Origin: Lacrimispora sphenoides
GTDB lineage: Bacteria; Bacillota; Clostridia; Lachnospirales; Lachnospiraceae
NCBI RefSeq assembly: GCF_900105215.1
Contig: NZ_FOIP01000001.1
Span: 620,001 to 684,000, forward strand
Direction: 5' to 3'
DNA length: 64,000 nt
The position numbers were made by a program, and so were the translations under genes. Shown here piece after piece: positions 8,950-16,666 of this stretch. Numbering within the stretch: the stretch's first letter is position 1; each line of letters starts with the position of its first letter. The notes beneath the pieces were generated by a model that did not search any database, was not told the origin of the DNA, and saw only the letters and a program-made list of their open reading frames with translations.

Positions 8950-9453
8950 TCAATAGCTCCTTAGCTTCTCACTGCCATCATCCGTTGTATTTTCCAGGCG
9001 TTTTACCACTACGTAGTAGCCTGTATTGTCATTGACCTTTACATAAACCCGGTCGCCTACCTTATGTCCCATAACAGCCTTTCCCAAAGGAGACTCAGAG
9101 CTGATAAGGCCTTTCATAGAATTTCCTCGGACGGTTGTTACAAGCTTGTAGGTCTCCTCCTCGTCATCATCCTCAAAATACAAGTCAACCGTATTATAGA
9201 GCCCGATCTCATCGTCTTTGGATTCATCGGATATGACCTGGGCCGTCTTTATCATCTTCTCCAGATAACGGATCCTGCTTTCATTCTGGTTCTTATCCTT
9301 TTTTGCGGCATGATATTCAAAGTTTTCACTTAAATCCCCATGAGCTCTTGCTTCTTTTACCGCTTCCAGAGCTTCCTTCCGAACGACCAGCTTCCGGTGG
9401 TCTATTTCTTCCTGCATTTTCTTAATATCAATTTCCGTTAATTTGTCAAACAC
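8950..9453 (-). CDS. greA: transcription elongation factor GreA/GreB family
   Basis: 167 residues. An N-terminal coiled coil (about residues 1-80) with the acidic tip region around ARAHGDLSENFEYHAAKKDK is the GreA signature; a C-terminal FKBP-like domain follows, with SPLGKAVMGHKVGDRV. Gre factors insert the coiled coil into the RNA polymerase secondary channel and stimulate cleavage of backtracked RNA. Translation starts at GTG (9453), preceded by GGAAGGAAC. It lies 22 bp upstream of the MATE gene on the same strand. Confidence 0.9.
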   Translation of the reverse strand: MFDKLTEIDIKKMQEEIDHRKLVVRKEALEAVKEARAHGDLSENFEYHAAKKDKNQNESRIRYLEKMIKTAQVISDESKDDEIGLYNTVDLYFEDDDEEETYKLVTTVRGNSMKGLISSESPLGKAVMGHKVGDRVYVKVNDNTGYYVVVKRLENTTDDGSEKLRSY

Positions 9454-9493
9454 GTTGTTCCTTCCCTCTTTCTACATTCTCCTATAGGATCCG

Positions 9494-10477
9494 TCATTCC
9501 TTCTTCTGGGCAATTACTTCAATACGCCCGGAAGCAGTCCCCACATGACGGTATGATCTTATGGAAAGTCCGCATTTTTCCGCCAGAGCCTCTATGCCGC
9601 TGTCCGTGAGGCAAACCTCTGCCGCTTCTCCCTTCCACATGGAAGCTCCCTTTTTTTCCAGATTTTTAATGGATTTATCGAGATCCGGACCATCAAACCA
9701 GAGAATCCCGTCCTCTGCCAGATACTCCGCCGCCCGGATCAGGATTAGCTTCAAATCCTGAGTACGGGAGATCCGGTCAATGAGGACGATCCGGTACGCC
9801 TCCTTACCGCCTTCTATCTGTTCATCGGCTTCCTCTAAGGACATGGCCTGAGGATTATATCCGGCCTTTCTGGCCTCTTTATATAATGGGCTTTTCTCTT
9901 CTCCGAAAAACAGCATGGTTCCTTCTGCTGCAACTTCTCCGATGTCGGCTAAAAGCCGCTCGCATCTTGCTTTTGTGCGGTGAGAGCCCTTCTTTCTGTT
10001 TACAAACCGGCTTTCTTCCCTTGCAAGATAATAATTCCCGCAATCCATGCACTTCATAAAGACCCTGACAGGCTCCAGCACATATTCATCCGCCTCTCCG
10101 CCTTCCATATAGAGAACTGCACCATAATGGGGGACACCCTTTCCTGAGCAGACGGGGCACCGCTCTACTTCTGCCGTCATTAAGTTCCGAAGTTCTTTTA
10201 ACGCTGAAAAATACCAGCGGTACAGTCTGTTTTTAAATTCCTGGTCGAAAACAAACAGCCGGGTCTTTATGACTTCCGCCATCCATTTCGTTTCATGGAT
10301 CACCGATTTATCTGCCATAAATCCCTTTAAACTCTCCTCCAGAGTGAGAAGCCCTGTGACAGTATCCTCTTTCAGTCGTTCATTTTCCTTATAGGCCATA
10401 AGGTGTTCGATTCCTTCCACAACACTGCTGCATAAATTGACCATTACCAACAGCTGATTCATTCTGCCTGTTGCCAT
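9494..10477 (-). CDS. unrecognised protein: zinc ribbon plus methyltransferase-like C-terminal domain
   Basis: 327 residues that I do not recognise as a named family. The N-terminal 105 residues are helical. A zinc-ribbon-like knuckle follows with CPVC near 112 and CMDC near 147. The last 150 residues alternate strands and helices in the order of a class I SAM-methyltransferase fold (GTMLFFGEE, RIVLIDRI, EYLAEDGILWFDG), but the glycine-rich SAM loop is not evident, so it may bind a ligand without catalysis. AAGGGAAATGAT precedes the ATG. It is upstream of greA on the same strand. No function is assigned. Confidence 0.65.
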   Translation of the reverse strand: MATGRMNQLLVMVNLCSSVVEGIEHLMAYKENERLKEDTVTGLLTLEESLKGFMADKSVIHETKWMAEVIKTRLFVFDQEFKNRLYRWYFSALKELRNLMTAEVERCPVCSGKGVPHYGAVLYMEGGEADEYVLEPVRVFMKCMDCGNYYLAREESRFVNRKKGSHRTKARCERLLADIGEVAAEGTMLFFGEEKSPLYKEARKAGYNPQAMSLEEADEQIEGGKEAYRIVLIDRISRTQDLKLILIRAAEYLAEDGILWFDGPDLDKSIKNLEKKGASMWKGEAAEVCLTDSGIEALAEKCGLSIRSYRHVGTASGRIEVIAQKKE

Positions 10478-10574
10478 ATCATTTCCCTTCTTTCAGTTGC
10501 CTGTCTTGTCCATGCATACTCTTTTATATTATCATTTTTAAGGGGTGAAAAGCAAGATGCAAACAAGAAAACCG

Positions 10575-10624
10575 AAAATCAGTACCCGGGAGCCGCCAGC
10601 CATGGTTCCCAGGTACTGATTTTA
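10575..10624 (-). terminator. terminator-like hairpin after the hydrogenase-like gene
   Basis: Long imperfect inverted repeat: AAATCAGTACC and GGTACTGATTT arms enclose a CCCGGGA/TTCCCAG middle. On the minus strand it is followed by TTTTCGGTTTTCTTG, so it probably ends the transcript coming from 11945. Confidence 0.65.
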
Positions 10625-10633
10625 CTGAAATTA

Positions 10634-10670
10634 TAGTCAATCGGATATTCGCAATCCGCGATCCTGCTTG
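10634..10670. repeat. dispersed 37-bp intergenic repeat, copy A
   Basis: Begins TAGTCAATCGGATATTCGC. It matches 35 of 37 bases at 15158-15194, in the same orientation. It lies between the hydrogenase-like gene and its terminator, so it would be in the 3' untranslated RNA. GGATATTCGCAATCC is an imperfect palindrome at its centre. Confidence 0.7.
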
Positions 10671-10700
10671 CTTAAGTTAAGCTTTTGAAAACAATTTGCC

Positions 10701-11945
10701 TTACGTTATATTTCTGCTGAATAAATCGGTTTCTTCCAGCAGGCTTTCAATGCTGTCCAGATTCAGACGGTGCAGCAGCTCGATCACATATGGATTCTCT
10801 GCCGGATGCAAATAAGTCGCCTTTTCCCCGTAATCATTGACCAGTTCTGTTCCCTGCTCCACTCCTAAAATGGCCCTTGGTCCGCCGACGCAGCCGCCCT
10901 TACAGCCCATGCCTTCGTAAAAGTTTGCTTCTATCTTCCCATCCATAATATCCTGGATCATCTTCCGGCACGCAGGTACCCCATCTGCCTGTTTGGTACG
11001 GATTTCTGTTTTTTTATTGGGATTAATGGCTCTTACCGTACTCTCTACCGCTTCACTGACTCCGCCCTTTCTGGCGTAGATCCTTCCGGCCCTTGAAGAA
11101 TGGTCTTTTTCACTTTCTTCCATGACAGCCGGGTCGATTCCCAGGGCATCAAATATATTCTTTACCTCCTGGAATGTAAGAACAAAGTCAACCGCACCGG
11201 CCAGATCCTTTTCCCTGGCTTCCGCCTTTTTGGCAAGGCATGGTCCAATGAATACGGTCAGAGCATCGGGATGGAGTTCTTTTACGACTCTTGCGCAGGC
11301 TACCATGGGCGATACCGAGCCAGGCACATGAGGAACCAGCTGGTGATAGACTTTACGGATCATACCGATCCACATGGGACAGCAGCAGCTTGTCAGCTGG
11401 TAATCATTGATATCATTGATATTTTTATCAAATTCAAGTGCTTCTTTTAATGTAAGGATGTCCGCAAACAGGGCAACCTCCAGCATTCCATCAAACCCTA
11501 CGGCTTTTAATGCCGACCTAAGCTTTCCGGGAGTAACCTCCTTTGAAAACTGGCCTAAAAATGCGGGAGCTATCATTGCATATACCAGTCCCTTGGAGCT
11601 TCTTATCGCTTTTAAAGCCGGGATAATATCCGTACTGGCTGTCAGCTTTTCCGGTGCGCAACCTTCAATGCAGTTTTCACAACCCAGGCACAGCTCCGGA
11701 TCAACAGTGACCCCATCCTTTCCGATCCCCAATGCCCCGAAAGGACATCGCTTTAAGCATTCCTCCCGTTCCTCTTTGGAACAGGTGCAGGTTCCGGTAC
11801 GGATTACTACCGGGTGCTTCGTAGGATTCAAAAGACAGTCCAGATGATGAGGATCGTACGAGGTTTCCAAATTCATCTCCGGATCCAAATTGTCATTTAG
11901 TACGGACTTTACCAAACTTTCATACAACTGCTTAAATGTCTGCAT
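10701..11945 (-). CDS. [FeFe]-hydrogenase-like protein with two 4Fe-4S sites
   Basis: 414 residues. A ferredoxin-like domain (CTCSKEEREECLKRCPFGAL, then CLGCENCIEGCAPEKL) precedes the hydrogenase large-subunit C-terminal domain. The three H-cluster motifs can be located but deviate from catalytic enzymes: TSCCCPMW instead of TSCCPxW, FIGPCLAKKAE instead of MPCxxKKxE, and EGMGCKGGCVGGPR instead of MACPGGCxxGG. Such variants resemble putative sensory or uncharacterised [FeFe] groups rather than the main hydrogen-evolving enzyme. The start at 11945 follows GGGAGGTATCTT; the frame extends upstream to 12002 without a ribosome binding site. No maturation genes are nearby. Confidence 0.82.
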   Translation of the reverse strand: MQTFKQLYESLVKSVLNDNLDPEMNLETSYDPHHLDCLLNPTKHPVVIRTGTCTCSKEEREECLKRCPFGALGIGKDGVTVDPELCLGCENCIEGCAPEKLTASTDIIPALKAIRSSKGLVYAMIAPAFLGQFSKEVTPGKLRSALKAVGFDGMLEVALFADILTLKEALEFDKNINDINDYQLTSCCCPMWIGMIRKVYHQLVPHVPGSVSPMVACARVVKELHPDALTVFIGPCLAKKAEAREKDLAGAVDFVLTFQEVKNIFDALGIDPAVMEESEKDHSSRAGRIYARKGGVSEAVESTVRAINPNKKTEIRTKQADGVPACRKMIQDIMDGKIEANFYEGMGCKGGCVGGPRAILGVEQGTELVNDYGEKATYLHPAENPYVIELLHRLNLDSIESLLEETDLFSRNIT

Positions 11946-12138
11946 AAGATACCTCCCGCAAGTACGTTTTGATTTTCTTTGTAGTACTGATATTTTTATC
12001 AATTCCGGTGATTCTATGATAGTTATTATTATAATACTTTTTCTTCTTCCTTACCATACCATACATGGGAAAGATGCTAATTCCAGGAAAATTATGGTTT
12101 GGCGGAAAGAATCATTGTTTTATATTCATTTTTTATTT

Positions 12139-12711
12139 TCACAAAAATTCCTTTTTTATATGCAAATGCTCGATTTTATCCGTAAATTCTCCGTCTACAA
12201 AATCAAGCTCTATGATATAAGGCATCCAATCCAGAATCCGCAGGAAAGAATCACAGTCATAGTCTGTATCATAATAATTTAAGATACTGCTAAGTGCTGT
12301 TCCATGGGTTCCAATGACAATATTCCTGCCATCATTGTTTCGAAGAATTTCCTTTAATGCCGCCACATTCCTGCCCTGTACCATGGTAATTGATTCTCCG
12401 CCCTCCTCATGAAAGTCATGATCTTCCCAACGTTTTCGAAACAATTCATGATGATTCCCGTTTCTCCCGCTTTCACGTTCACGGAGACGTTCATCGGTGA
12501 TGATTTCCTTACCATAATGCGCTGCCGTTTCCCCTATGGTGTCCAAACTCCGCTTATAAGGACTGCAATAAAACGATTCAATATTTTTATCCTTCAAAAA
12601 CTCAAGCACCTTCCTGGAGTCTTTTCTGCCTTCCATTGTCAAGGGCCTGGTCCTGTCATCCTCCCAAGCATGGTCCGGCTGTGAGTGACGTACAAAATAT
12701 ACTCTTGTCAT
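12139..12711 (-). CDS. histidine phosphatase family protein
   Basis: 190 residues of the phosphoglycerate-mutase-like histidine phosphatase superfamily. The phospho-accepting histidine is in VYFVRHSQPDH at the N-terminus, and the second catalytic histidine is in IVIGTHGTALS near residue 135, with an Arg in YKRSLDT. These are broad-specificity phosphatases acting on small metabolites. GGAGGATAAAGAATA precedes the ATG. It lies 57 bp after the AspS2 stop on the same strand and may be co-transcribed with it. Confidence 0.85.
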   Translation of the reverse strand: MTRVYFVRHSQPDHAWEDDRTRPLTMEGRKDSRKVLEFLKDKNIESFYCSPYKRSLDTIGETAAHYGKEIITDERLRERESGRNGNHHELFRKRWEDHDFHEEGGESITMVQGRNVAALKEILRNNDGRNIVIGTHGTALSSILNYYDTDYDCDSFLRILDWMPYIIELDFVDGEFTDKIEHLHIKKEFL

Positions 12712-12768
12712 TATTCTTTATCCTCCCCCACTGTCTGTTATTTATCATATAAAATCCATTTCATCATT

Positions 12769-14094
12769 CTATGGAATCAGCCGGTTAATATCTCTTGGAA
12801 ACAAGGTGGAATACCGCACATTCTCCTGTTCAAGCAGCTTGCTTGTAAAACGTTCCAGACCCAGGCCCAGTCCTCCATGTGGCGGCATCCCATATTTATG
12901 CATCATAAGATAACTTTCAAATAATTCAGTATTCATACCTCTGCGTTCCATTTTATCAATCTGTTCCTTATACCCATGAATTCTTTGACCGCCTGTTGTT
13001 ATTTCCAGTCCACGGAATAAAAGGTCAAAGCTTAAGGTTTCATCCTCATTCTCCATGCTATCCATAGCATAAAAGGGTCTCTTTTTGCTTGGATAATGGG
13101 TCACAAATACAAATTCACTTCCTGTTTTCTGCTTTATCAGCTCGCAAAGAAGTTTTTCTTCTTCCGGCTCAAAATCATCAAAATCTTTTATAGGTCTATG
13201 ATACTCCATTGAAATCAATTCTTTTGCTTCTTTAAATTTAATTGCCGGAATCTCTTTGATTACAGGCAGCTTCACTTTTAACAGCCTTATTTCATCTCCA
13301 TATTGTTCATTTAAATATTTCATTACATATTTTAGCATCATCGTTTCCATCTGCATAATGTCTTCAAAACTGCAAATGTACCCCATTTCAAAATCTACGC
13401 TTGTATATTCATTCAAATGCCTGGAGGTATCATGTTTTTCCGCCCGGAAAACCGGAGCAATTTCATACACTCTTTCAAAAACGCCTACCATCATCTGCTT
13501 GTAAAATTGCGGGCTTTGAGCTAAATATGCCTCTCTGCCGAAATAGTCTAAGCGGAAAATATTTGCTCCGCCTTCAGCGCCTGCATAAACGATTTTAGGC
13601 GTACGGATTTCTGTAAATCTTCCCCTTTTTAAGAACTCACGTATTCCATAAGTGATCCCTTCCTGCAGCTTAAAAATAGCACGTTCTTTTTCGTTACGAA
13701 GCGTAACCGGCCTGAAATTAAGCAGAGTTTCCATAGAAGTATCTACACATTTATTATTTATTACAACTGGGCTTTGCTCTTCCGGCTTTGATAATATCTC
13801 TATCTCAATTATCTGAAGGTCATAGCCTGTTCTGGATCTTTCTTCCCCTTTGACACAAGCAGTCACGATTACGCTGCTCTCTTCCTTTATTTCATCAAGA
13901 GAAAACCGGGAAATTTCCTTAGAATAAATGCACTGAACCACGTTACGTTTCGTTCTTAATAGTACAAAAGCAAAATCGCTCATTTTCCTGATTTTGTAGA
14001 TGCTTCCATGAATTCTTATAGTTTCACCAATGTGGTTTATTAATTCCTCCGCCTCAACGGTTATCTCTTTGATTTCTCCAATGATACTCTTCAT
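12769..14094 (-). CDS. aspS: aspartate--tRNA(Asn) ligase, archaeal/AspS2-type class II synthetase
   Basis: 441 residues with an N-terminal OB-fold anticodon-binding domain (about 1-105) and a class II catalytic core. Motif 2 (FRAEKHDTSRHLNEYTSVDFEM) and motif 3 (GGLGLGLERFT) are clear. At this length, and without the bacterial insertion domain, it is the AspS2/AsnS-like type. In bacteria with GatCAB this enzyme is usually non-discriminating and charges tRNA(Asn) as well as tRNA(Asp) with aspartate. AsnS is the main alternative name, but the Asp-rich leader peptide upstream favours AspRS. GGAGGAAAGACA precedes the ATG. Confidence 0.85.
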   Translation of the reverse strand: MKSIIGEIKEITVEAEELINHIGETIRIHGSIYKIRKMSDFAFVLLRTKRNVVQCIYSKEISRFSLDEIKEESSVIVTACVKGEERSRTGYDLQIIEIEILSKPEEQSPVVINNKCVDTSMETLLNFRPVTLRNEKERAIFKLQEGITYGIREFLKRGRFTEIRTPKIVYAGAEGGANIFRLDYFGREAYLAQSPQFYKQMMVGVFERVYEIAPVFRAEKHDTSRHLNEYTSVDFEMGYICSFEDIMQMETMMLKYVMKYLNEQYGDEIRLLKVKLPVIKEIPAIKFKEAKELISMEYHRPIKDFDDFEPEEEKLLCELIKQKTGSEFVFVTHYPSKKRPFYAMDSMENEDETLSFDLLFRGLEITTGGQRIHGYKEQIDKMERRGMNTELFESYLMMHKYGMPPHGGLGLGLERFTSKLLEQENVRYSTLFPRDINRLIP

Positions 14095-14205
14095 TGTCTT
14101 TCCTCCTGGATTATGATTGTTTTATTTTTATTGCTATAAATATATCCATGAGGACATCATCAATATGTCCCATACGATCACAACCTTTCTCTTTCTCGTA
14201 TGGGT

Positions 14206-14322
14206 AAAAAAATAGAACCACACGAGCAAATTAAATTTACCAATGTGGTCCTAAATATTCTATCCACATAGGCGCAACGCTTTTAGCGCTTGCACCTGTG
14301 GTTCGTCACAGATACAAGCGCT
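14206..14322 (-). promoter_or_regulatory. leader-peptide attenuator of aspS: four competing stems ending in a terminator
   Basis: Read on the minus strand after the leader peptide stop. Segment 1 (14322-14307) pairs with segment 2 (14300-14285) as a 16-bp stem around a 6-nt loop. Segment 2 can instead pair with segment 3 (14281-14271; one bulge). Segment 3 (CCTATGTGG, 14272-14264) can pair with segment 4 (CCACATTGG, 14248-14240). Segment 4 (GGACCACA, 14251-14244) can pair with TGTGGTTC (14222-14215) followed by TATTTTTTT, a rho-independent terminator. Stems 1:2 and 3:4 therefore exclude terminator formation, while 2:3 permits it. No T-box consensus (AGGGTGGnACCGCG) is present. Confidence 0.72.
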
Positions 14323-14323
14323 G

Positions 14324-14371
14324 TCAATCGTCGTCCCAATTCAACTTTTTAAGTTGTTGATGTTGATTCAT
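14324..14371 (-). CDS. aspS leader peptide MNQHQQLKKLNWDDD
   Basis: A 15-codon open reading frame with a good ribosome binding site (GGAGG, eight bases before the ATG). It ends in three consecutive aspartate codons (GAC GAC GAT) directly before TGA, and the first attenuator stem begins two bases after the stop. Three Asp codons immediately ahead of an aspartyl-tRNA synthetase gene are the hallmark of ribosome-mediated attenuation. Asn and Trp codons precede them. A small hairpin (CAACTT-AAA-AAGTTG) lies within the coding part and could act as a pause site. Being only 48 bases long, it is easily missed. Confidence 0.72.
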   Translation of the reverse strand: MNQHQQLKKLNWDDD

Positions 14372-14400
14372 AATAGCTGCCTCCATTTATAATTTGATTC

Positions 14401-14429
14401 AGGTTATCACAAAGAGCGTATATTGTCAA
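14401..14429 (-). promoter_or_regulatory. promoter of the aspS leader
   Basis: TTGACA (14429-14424), 17-bp spacer, extended -10 TGaTAACCT (hexamer 14406-14401). Transcription would start near 14394, about 23 bases before the leader peptide. The -35 box contains the TGA stop codon of the upstream C39-like gene. Confidence 0.7.
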
Positions 14430-15046
14430 ATGAAATATTCAATGGTATCTGCCGGTTTCTTCTGTGTCACTCTGTTAAATATGATGACAGCCTCCCTTGT
14501 TTCCTTGGGTCCAAGGGCATAAGTACCCTTTCCCGTGTCATTAAACATTTCCCATGGCACACACCGGTTCCTATGGTAAGGCATATCTGTAATCAGCTCC
14601 AATCCCTTTTGCTTAAAAGGTTTCTTTCTGAAATAAGGATCAAATAAATAAACATTCTCCTCATCGGCCCCTGTTACCAGTACATAGTGCCAGCAGCCTA
14701 ACATCACCCGTGCCACCACAACTCCGTCCTGTTGCAGGCCATACATGATCTTGCTGTTTTCTCCTATAAACACTTCGTCCCCAGTCAGATATTCACTTTG
14801 AACCGGGAATTTTTTCATCTTTCCGAATTGGTTGATCCAGTTGCTAAAAAACATCATAGCCATACGTGAGGTTCCATTTTTCCCGAACTCCCCCTTGGCA
14901 TTATAGGAATCAAGACAAAACAGCATAATATGTTTGATGATATCCGGCGGAATCTGATCCCGGGTGAAGAGATAACTCATTGCATTCAGTAATGTAGTCG
15001 GGCCGCAGTCGTATTCCGTGACCTGATAATTTAGCGGATTTTTCAT
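14426..15046 (-). CDS. C39-like cysteine peptidase family protein
   Basis: About 206 residues of the papain-like/C39 fold. The catalytic Cys is in YDCGPTTLLNAM near the N-terminus, and the His and Asp are in GCWHYVLVTGADEENVYLFDPYF near the middle. There is no signal peptide and no transporter domain, so it is probably a free-standing cytoplasmic peptidase or cross-linker; the substrate is unknown. The start is placed at 15046 (MKNPLNY), where AAGGAAG lies about ten bases upstream; the upstream ATG at 15076 has no ribosome binding site. Its stop codon is embedded in the -35 box of the aspS promoter. Confidence 0.7.
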   Translation of the reverse strand: MKNPLNYQVTEYDCGPTTLLNAMSYLFTRDQIPPDIIKHIMLFCLDSYNAKGEFGKNGTSRMAMMFFSNWINQFGKMKKFPVQSEYLTGDEVFIGENSKIMYGLQQDGVVVARVMLGCWHYVLVTGADEENVYLFDPYFRKKPFKQKGLELITDMPYHRNRCVPWEMFNDTGKGTYALGPKETREAVIIFNRVTQKKPADTIEYFI

Positions 15047-15157
15047 ATTGGATTCACTTCCTTCAAAGATTTTCATACACGGTTACCAGTCATATGTTAA
15101 AAATACCGGTATACCTATAATGGCTTTTTACCACCACAGGAATCAAACGATATTCTT

Positions 15158-15194
15158 TAGTCAATCGGATATTCGCAATCCTCGACCCTGCTTG
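15158..15194. repeat. dispersed 37-bp intergenic repeat, copy B
   Basis: Second copy of the element at 10634-10670, with 2 mismatches in 37 and the same orientation. Here it lies in the 5' untranslated region of the C39-like gene. Confidence 0.7.
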
Positions 15195-15238
15195 ATGAGG
15201 TTAAACTCACATACCATATTTATTTCTTATAAGCATTA

Positions 15239-15267
15239 TTTGTATCATTTTAGTACACTATTGTCAA
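15239..15267 (-). promoter_or_regulatory. promoter for the C39-like peptidase gene
   Basis: TTGACA (15267-15262), 17-bp spacer, TACAAA (15244-15239). It would give a leader of about 185 nt that contains repeat copy B. Confidence 0.5.
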
Positions 15268-15294
15268 TATATTTTCAGATCGTATTATACCTTT

Positions 15295-15511
15295 TATATT
15301 ATGCAGTTACAATACGAAAGTTTATGGCAGCTGATGGTTGTTCATTATTATCGGTTCAGCAAAGGTCTGAATCTTTCCTGGCATATAATCTGGGTGGTTC
15401 ACTATAACATTGTGCCACAAAACTTTAACGTTATTACATAAATTCAATTTAATACGGTGAAATTCGGCATGTAATAAAGACTCCTTGAGAGAAACTCTCA
15501 GGAGTCTTTTT
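15295..15511 (+). ncRNA. candidate small RNA or untranslated transcript
   Basis: The 560-bp gap between the C39-like and cyclase genes has no convincing coding frame. On the plus strand it has a promoter (TTGTCA at 15261-15266, 16-bp spacer, TATTAT at 15283-15288) and, 190 bp later, a strong terminator. The RNA between them would be about 215 nt. No known family is recognised; the call rests only on the signal pair. Confidence 0.3.
15478..15511 (+). terminator. strong hairpin terminator in the 15.1-15.6 kb gap
   Basis: AGACTCCTTGAGAG-AAA-CTCTCAGGAGTCT (one bulged base) followed by TTTTC on the plus strand. A weaker T-run on the other strand makes it possibly bidirectional. Confidence 0.75.
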
Positions 15512-15608
15512 CTATCCTGCAATTTGCAGGCAATTCTTATCTTAATATTTTATCACACAGCTCCAGTTAAACCCATAACGCAACAAGCGAATTCACTCGC
15601 ATTTAAGT

Positions 15609-16181
15609 TTAGAATTCAGTATCCACCACCACTTTGCATTGTAGTCCGGTAGCAACAGGATCATCAAACCAAAGAGTATAGACTATAAAGACATCTATGT
15701 CTAACAATTGATTAAGACCACTTAAGTTCTCGATAACGTATATACCATTCTTCTCCAACAGTCTGTCAGCAGGTTCATGCTCTTTTCCACGGCGTATTCC
15801 TGAGCAGTCAATTCCCAAAAAGCGAAGCGGTTGATTCGTAAGCCACTGTATCAACTCATGGGATAACTGCGGATGATCACGAAAATAATCCGCGGTACCA
15901 TACTTTTCTTTTTCACTTCGACCCGTGTATATGAAAAGAAAAGCATGTTCTGGTATGTGTATATTTTCAATATCAGAGAGGGAGATCTCACGATCTTCTG
16001 CAATATCTGATACATCCAAAAGAATACCCGGGCACGTAATGTAGTCTAGCGGGATAACGCTTTTCTCATAGGTATCCAAATGTGTTCCTACATGTCCTGT
16101 AGCTATATGGCGGTTTTCCTGTGTGGAGAGCCATTGCTCTATTAAGCACTGATCCACTTGTGTTGTCAAATCATATTTCAT
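15609..16181 (-). CDS. cyclase / kynurenine-formamidase-like metal hydrolase
   Basis: 190 residues of the cyclase family (kynurenine formamidase-like amidohydrolases that bind Zn or Mn). The metal-binding signature is ATGHVGTHLDTYEK, followed by later conserved stretches FLFIYTG and FLGIDCSGI. Members hydrolyse N-formylkynurenine or close small-molecule rings; the substrate here is unknown. The start overlaps the stop of the MarR gene by 4 bp (ATGA), so the two are coupled, and the MarR protein probably senses a substrate or product of this enzyme. Confidence 0.8.
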   Translation of the reverse strand: MKYDLTTQVDQCLIEQWLSTQENRHIATGHVGTHLDTYEKSVIPLDYITCPGILLDVSDIAEDREISLSDIENIHIPEHAFLFIYTGRSEKEKYGTADYFRDHPQLSHELIQWLTNQPLRFLGIDCSGIRRGKEHEPADRLLEKNGIYVIENLSGLNQLLDIDVFIVYTLWFDDPVATGLQCKVVVDTEF

Positions 16182-16630
16182 AGCGATTCCTCCTGTACTT
16201 TGACTTTCAGATAGTTATTGAACTTTTGTAAAAAGTCAAGTATTACTTGTTGCTCCTTTATTGGAACAGAATATAAAAAGGCGATATCTCGTTCTTCCCA
16301 TTTCGTATGAGCAACCTCATGTTCTTTATACAGAACCTCTCCTTTAGAGGTCAGCCGATAGTAAATTTCTTTTTTATTATCCGGAAGAACATAACGCTCG
16401 ATAAGACCATCCTGCAGCAAACGCTTAGCCAGCCTTGTAACTGCACCTCGAGTCATAGAAAGAAGCGCAGCGAGTTGCACTCCATTTGGGTGTTCAAGCT
16501 TTCCGATCGCTTCAATACAATGCAATTCTGAATTACTATATCGTGAGTTTAAACCACTATTTATAAGATTGCTAAGTATGTCTTGATTGTTATAAAGCTG
16601 CGTAAATTGTTGAAGTATTTCCCGCTCCAT
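16178..16630 (-). CDS. MarR-family transcriptional regulator
   Basis: 150 residues with a winged helix-turn-helix core: helix-turn-helix LAALLSMTRGAVTRLAKRLLQDGLIER (about 55-80) and wing YVLPDNKKEIYYRLTSKG. MarR proteins act as ligand-responsive dimers on palindromic DNA, and such a palindrome overlaps this gene's own promoter (16682-16707). It is the first gene of a two-gene operon with the cyclase. AAAGGAGATATAAA precedes the ATG. The ligand is unknown. Confidence 0.88.
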   Translation of the reverse strand: MEREILQQFTQLYNNQDILSNLINSGLNSRYSNSELHCIEAIGKLEHPNGVQLAALLSMTRGAVTRLAKRLLQDGLIERYVLPDNKKEIYYRLTSKGEVLYKEHEVAHTKWEERDIAFLYSVPIKEQQVILDFLQKFNNYLKVKVQEESL

Positions 16631-16666
16631 TTTATATCTCCTTTTTGTTTCCTAGTAAGCAATCTT

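Noticed and set aside
11407..11847. Long plus-strand frame opposite the hydrogenase-like gene
   Set aside because: Antisense shadow of a clear protein-coding gene; no ribosome binding site or family resemblance. The same holds for other long antisense frames, for example 49797-50126 and 21045-21503.
14095..14205. T-box riboswitch upstream of aspS
   Set aside because: No AGGGTGGnACCGCG-type antiterminator sequence or specifier loop layout was found. The leader peptide and competing stems explain the region better. A CCCATACGA/TCGTATGGG stem here has no T-tract.
15322..15522. 66-codon minus-strand frame starting MQDRKRLLRV
   Set aside because: It overlaps the terminator hairpin, has no ribosome binding site and no protein-like composition.
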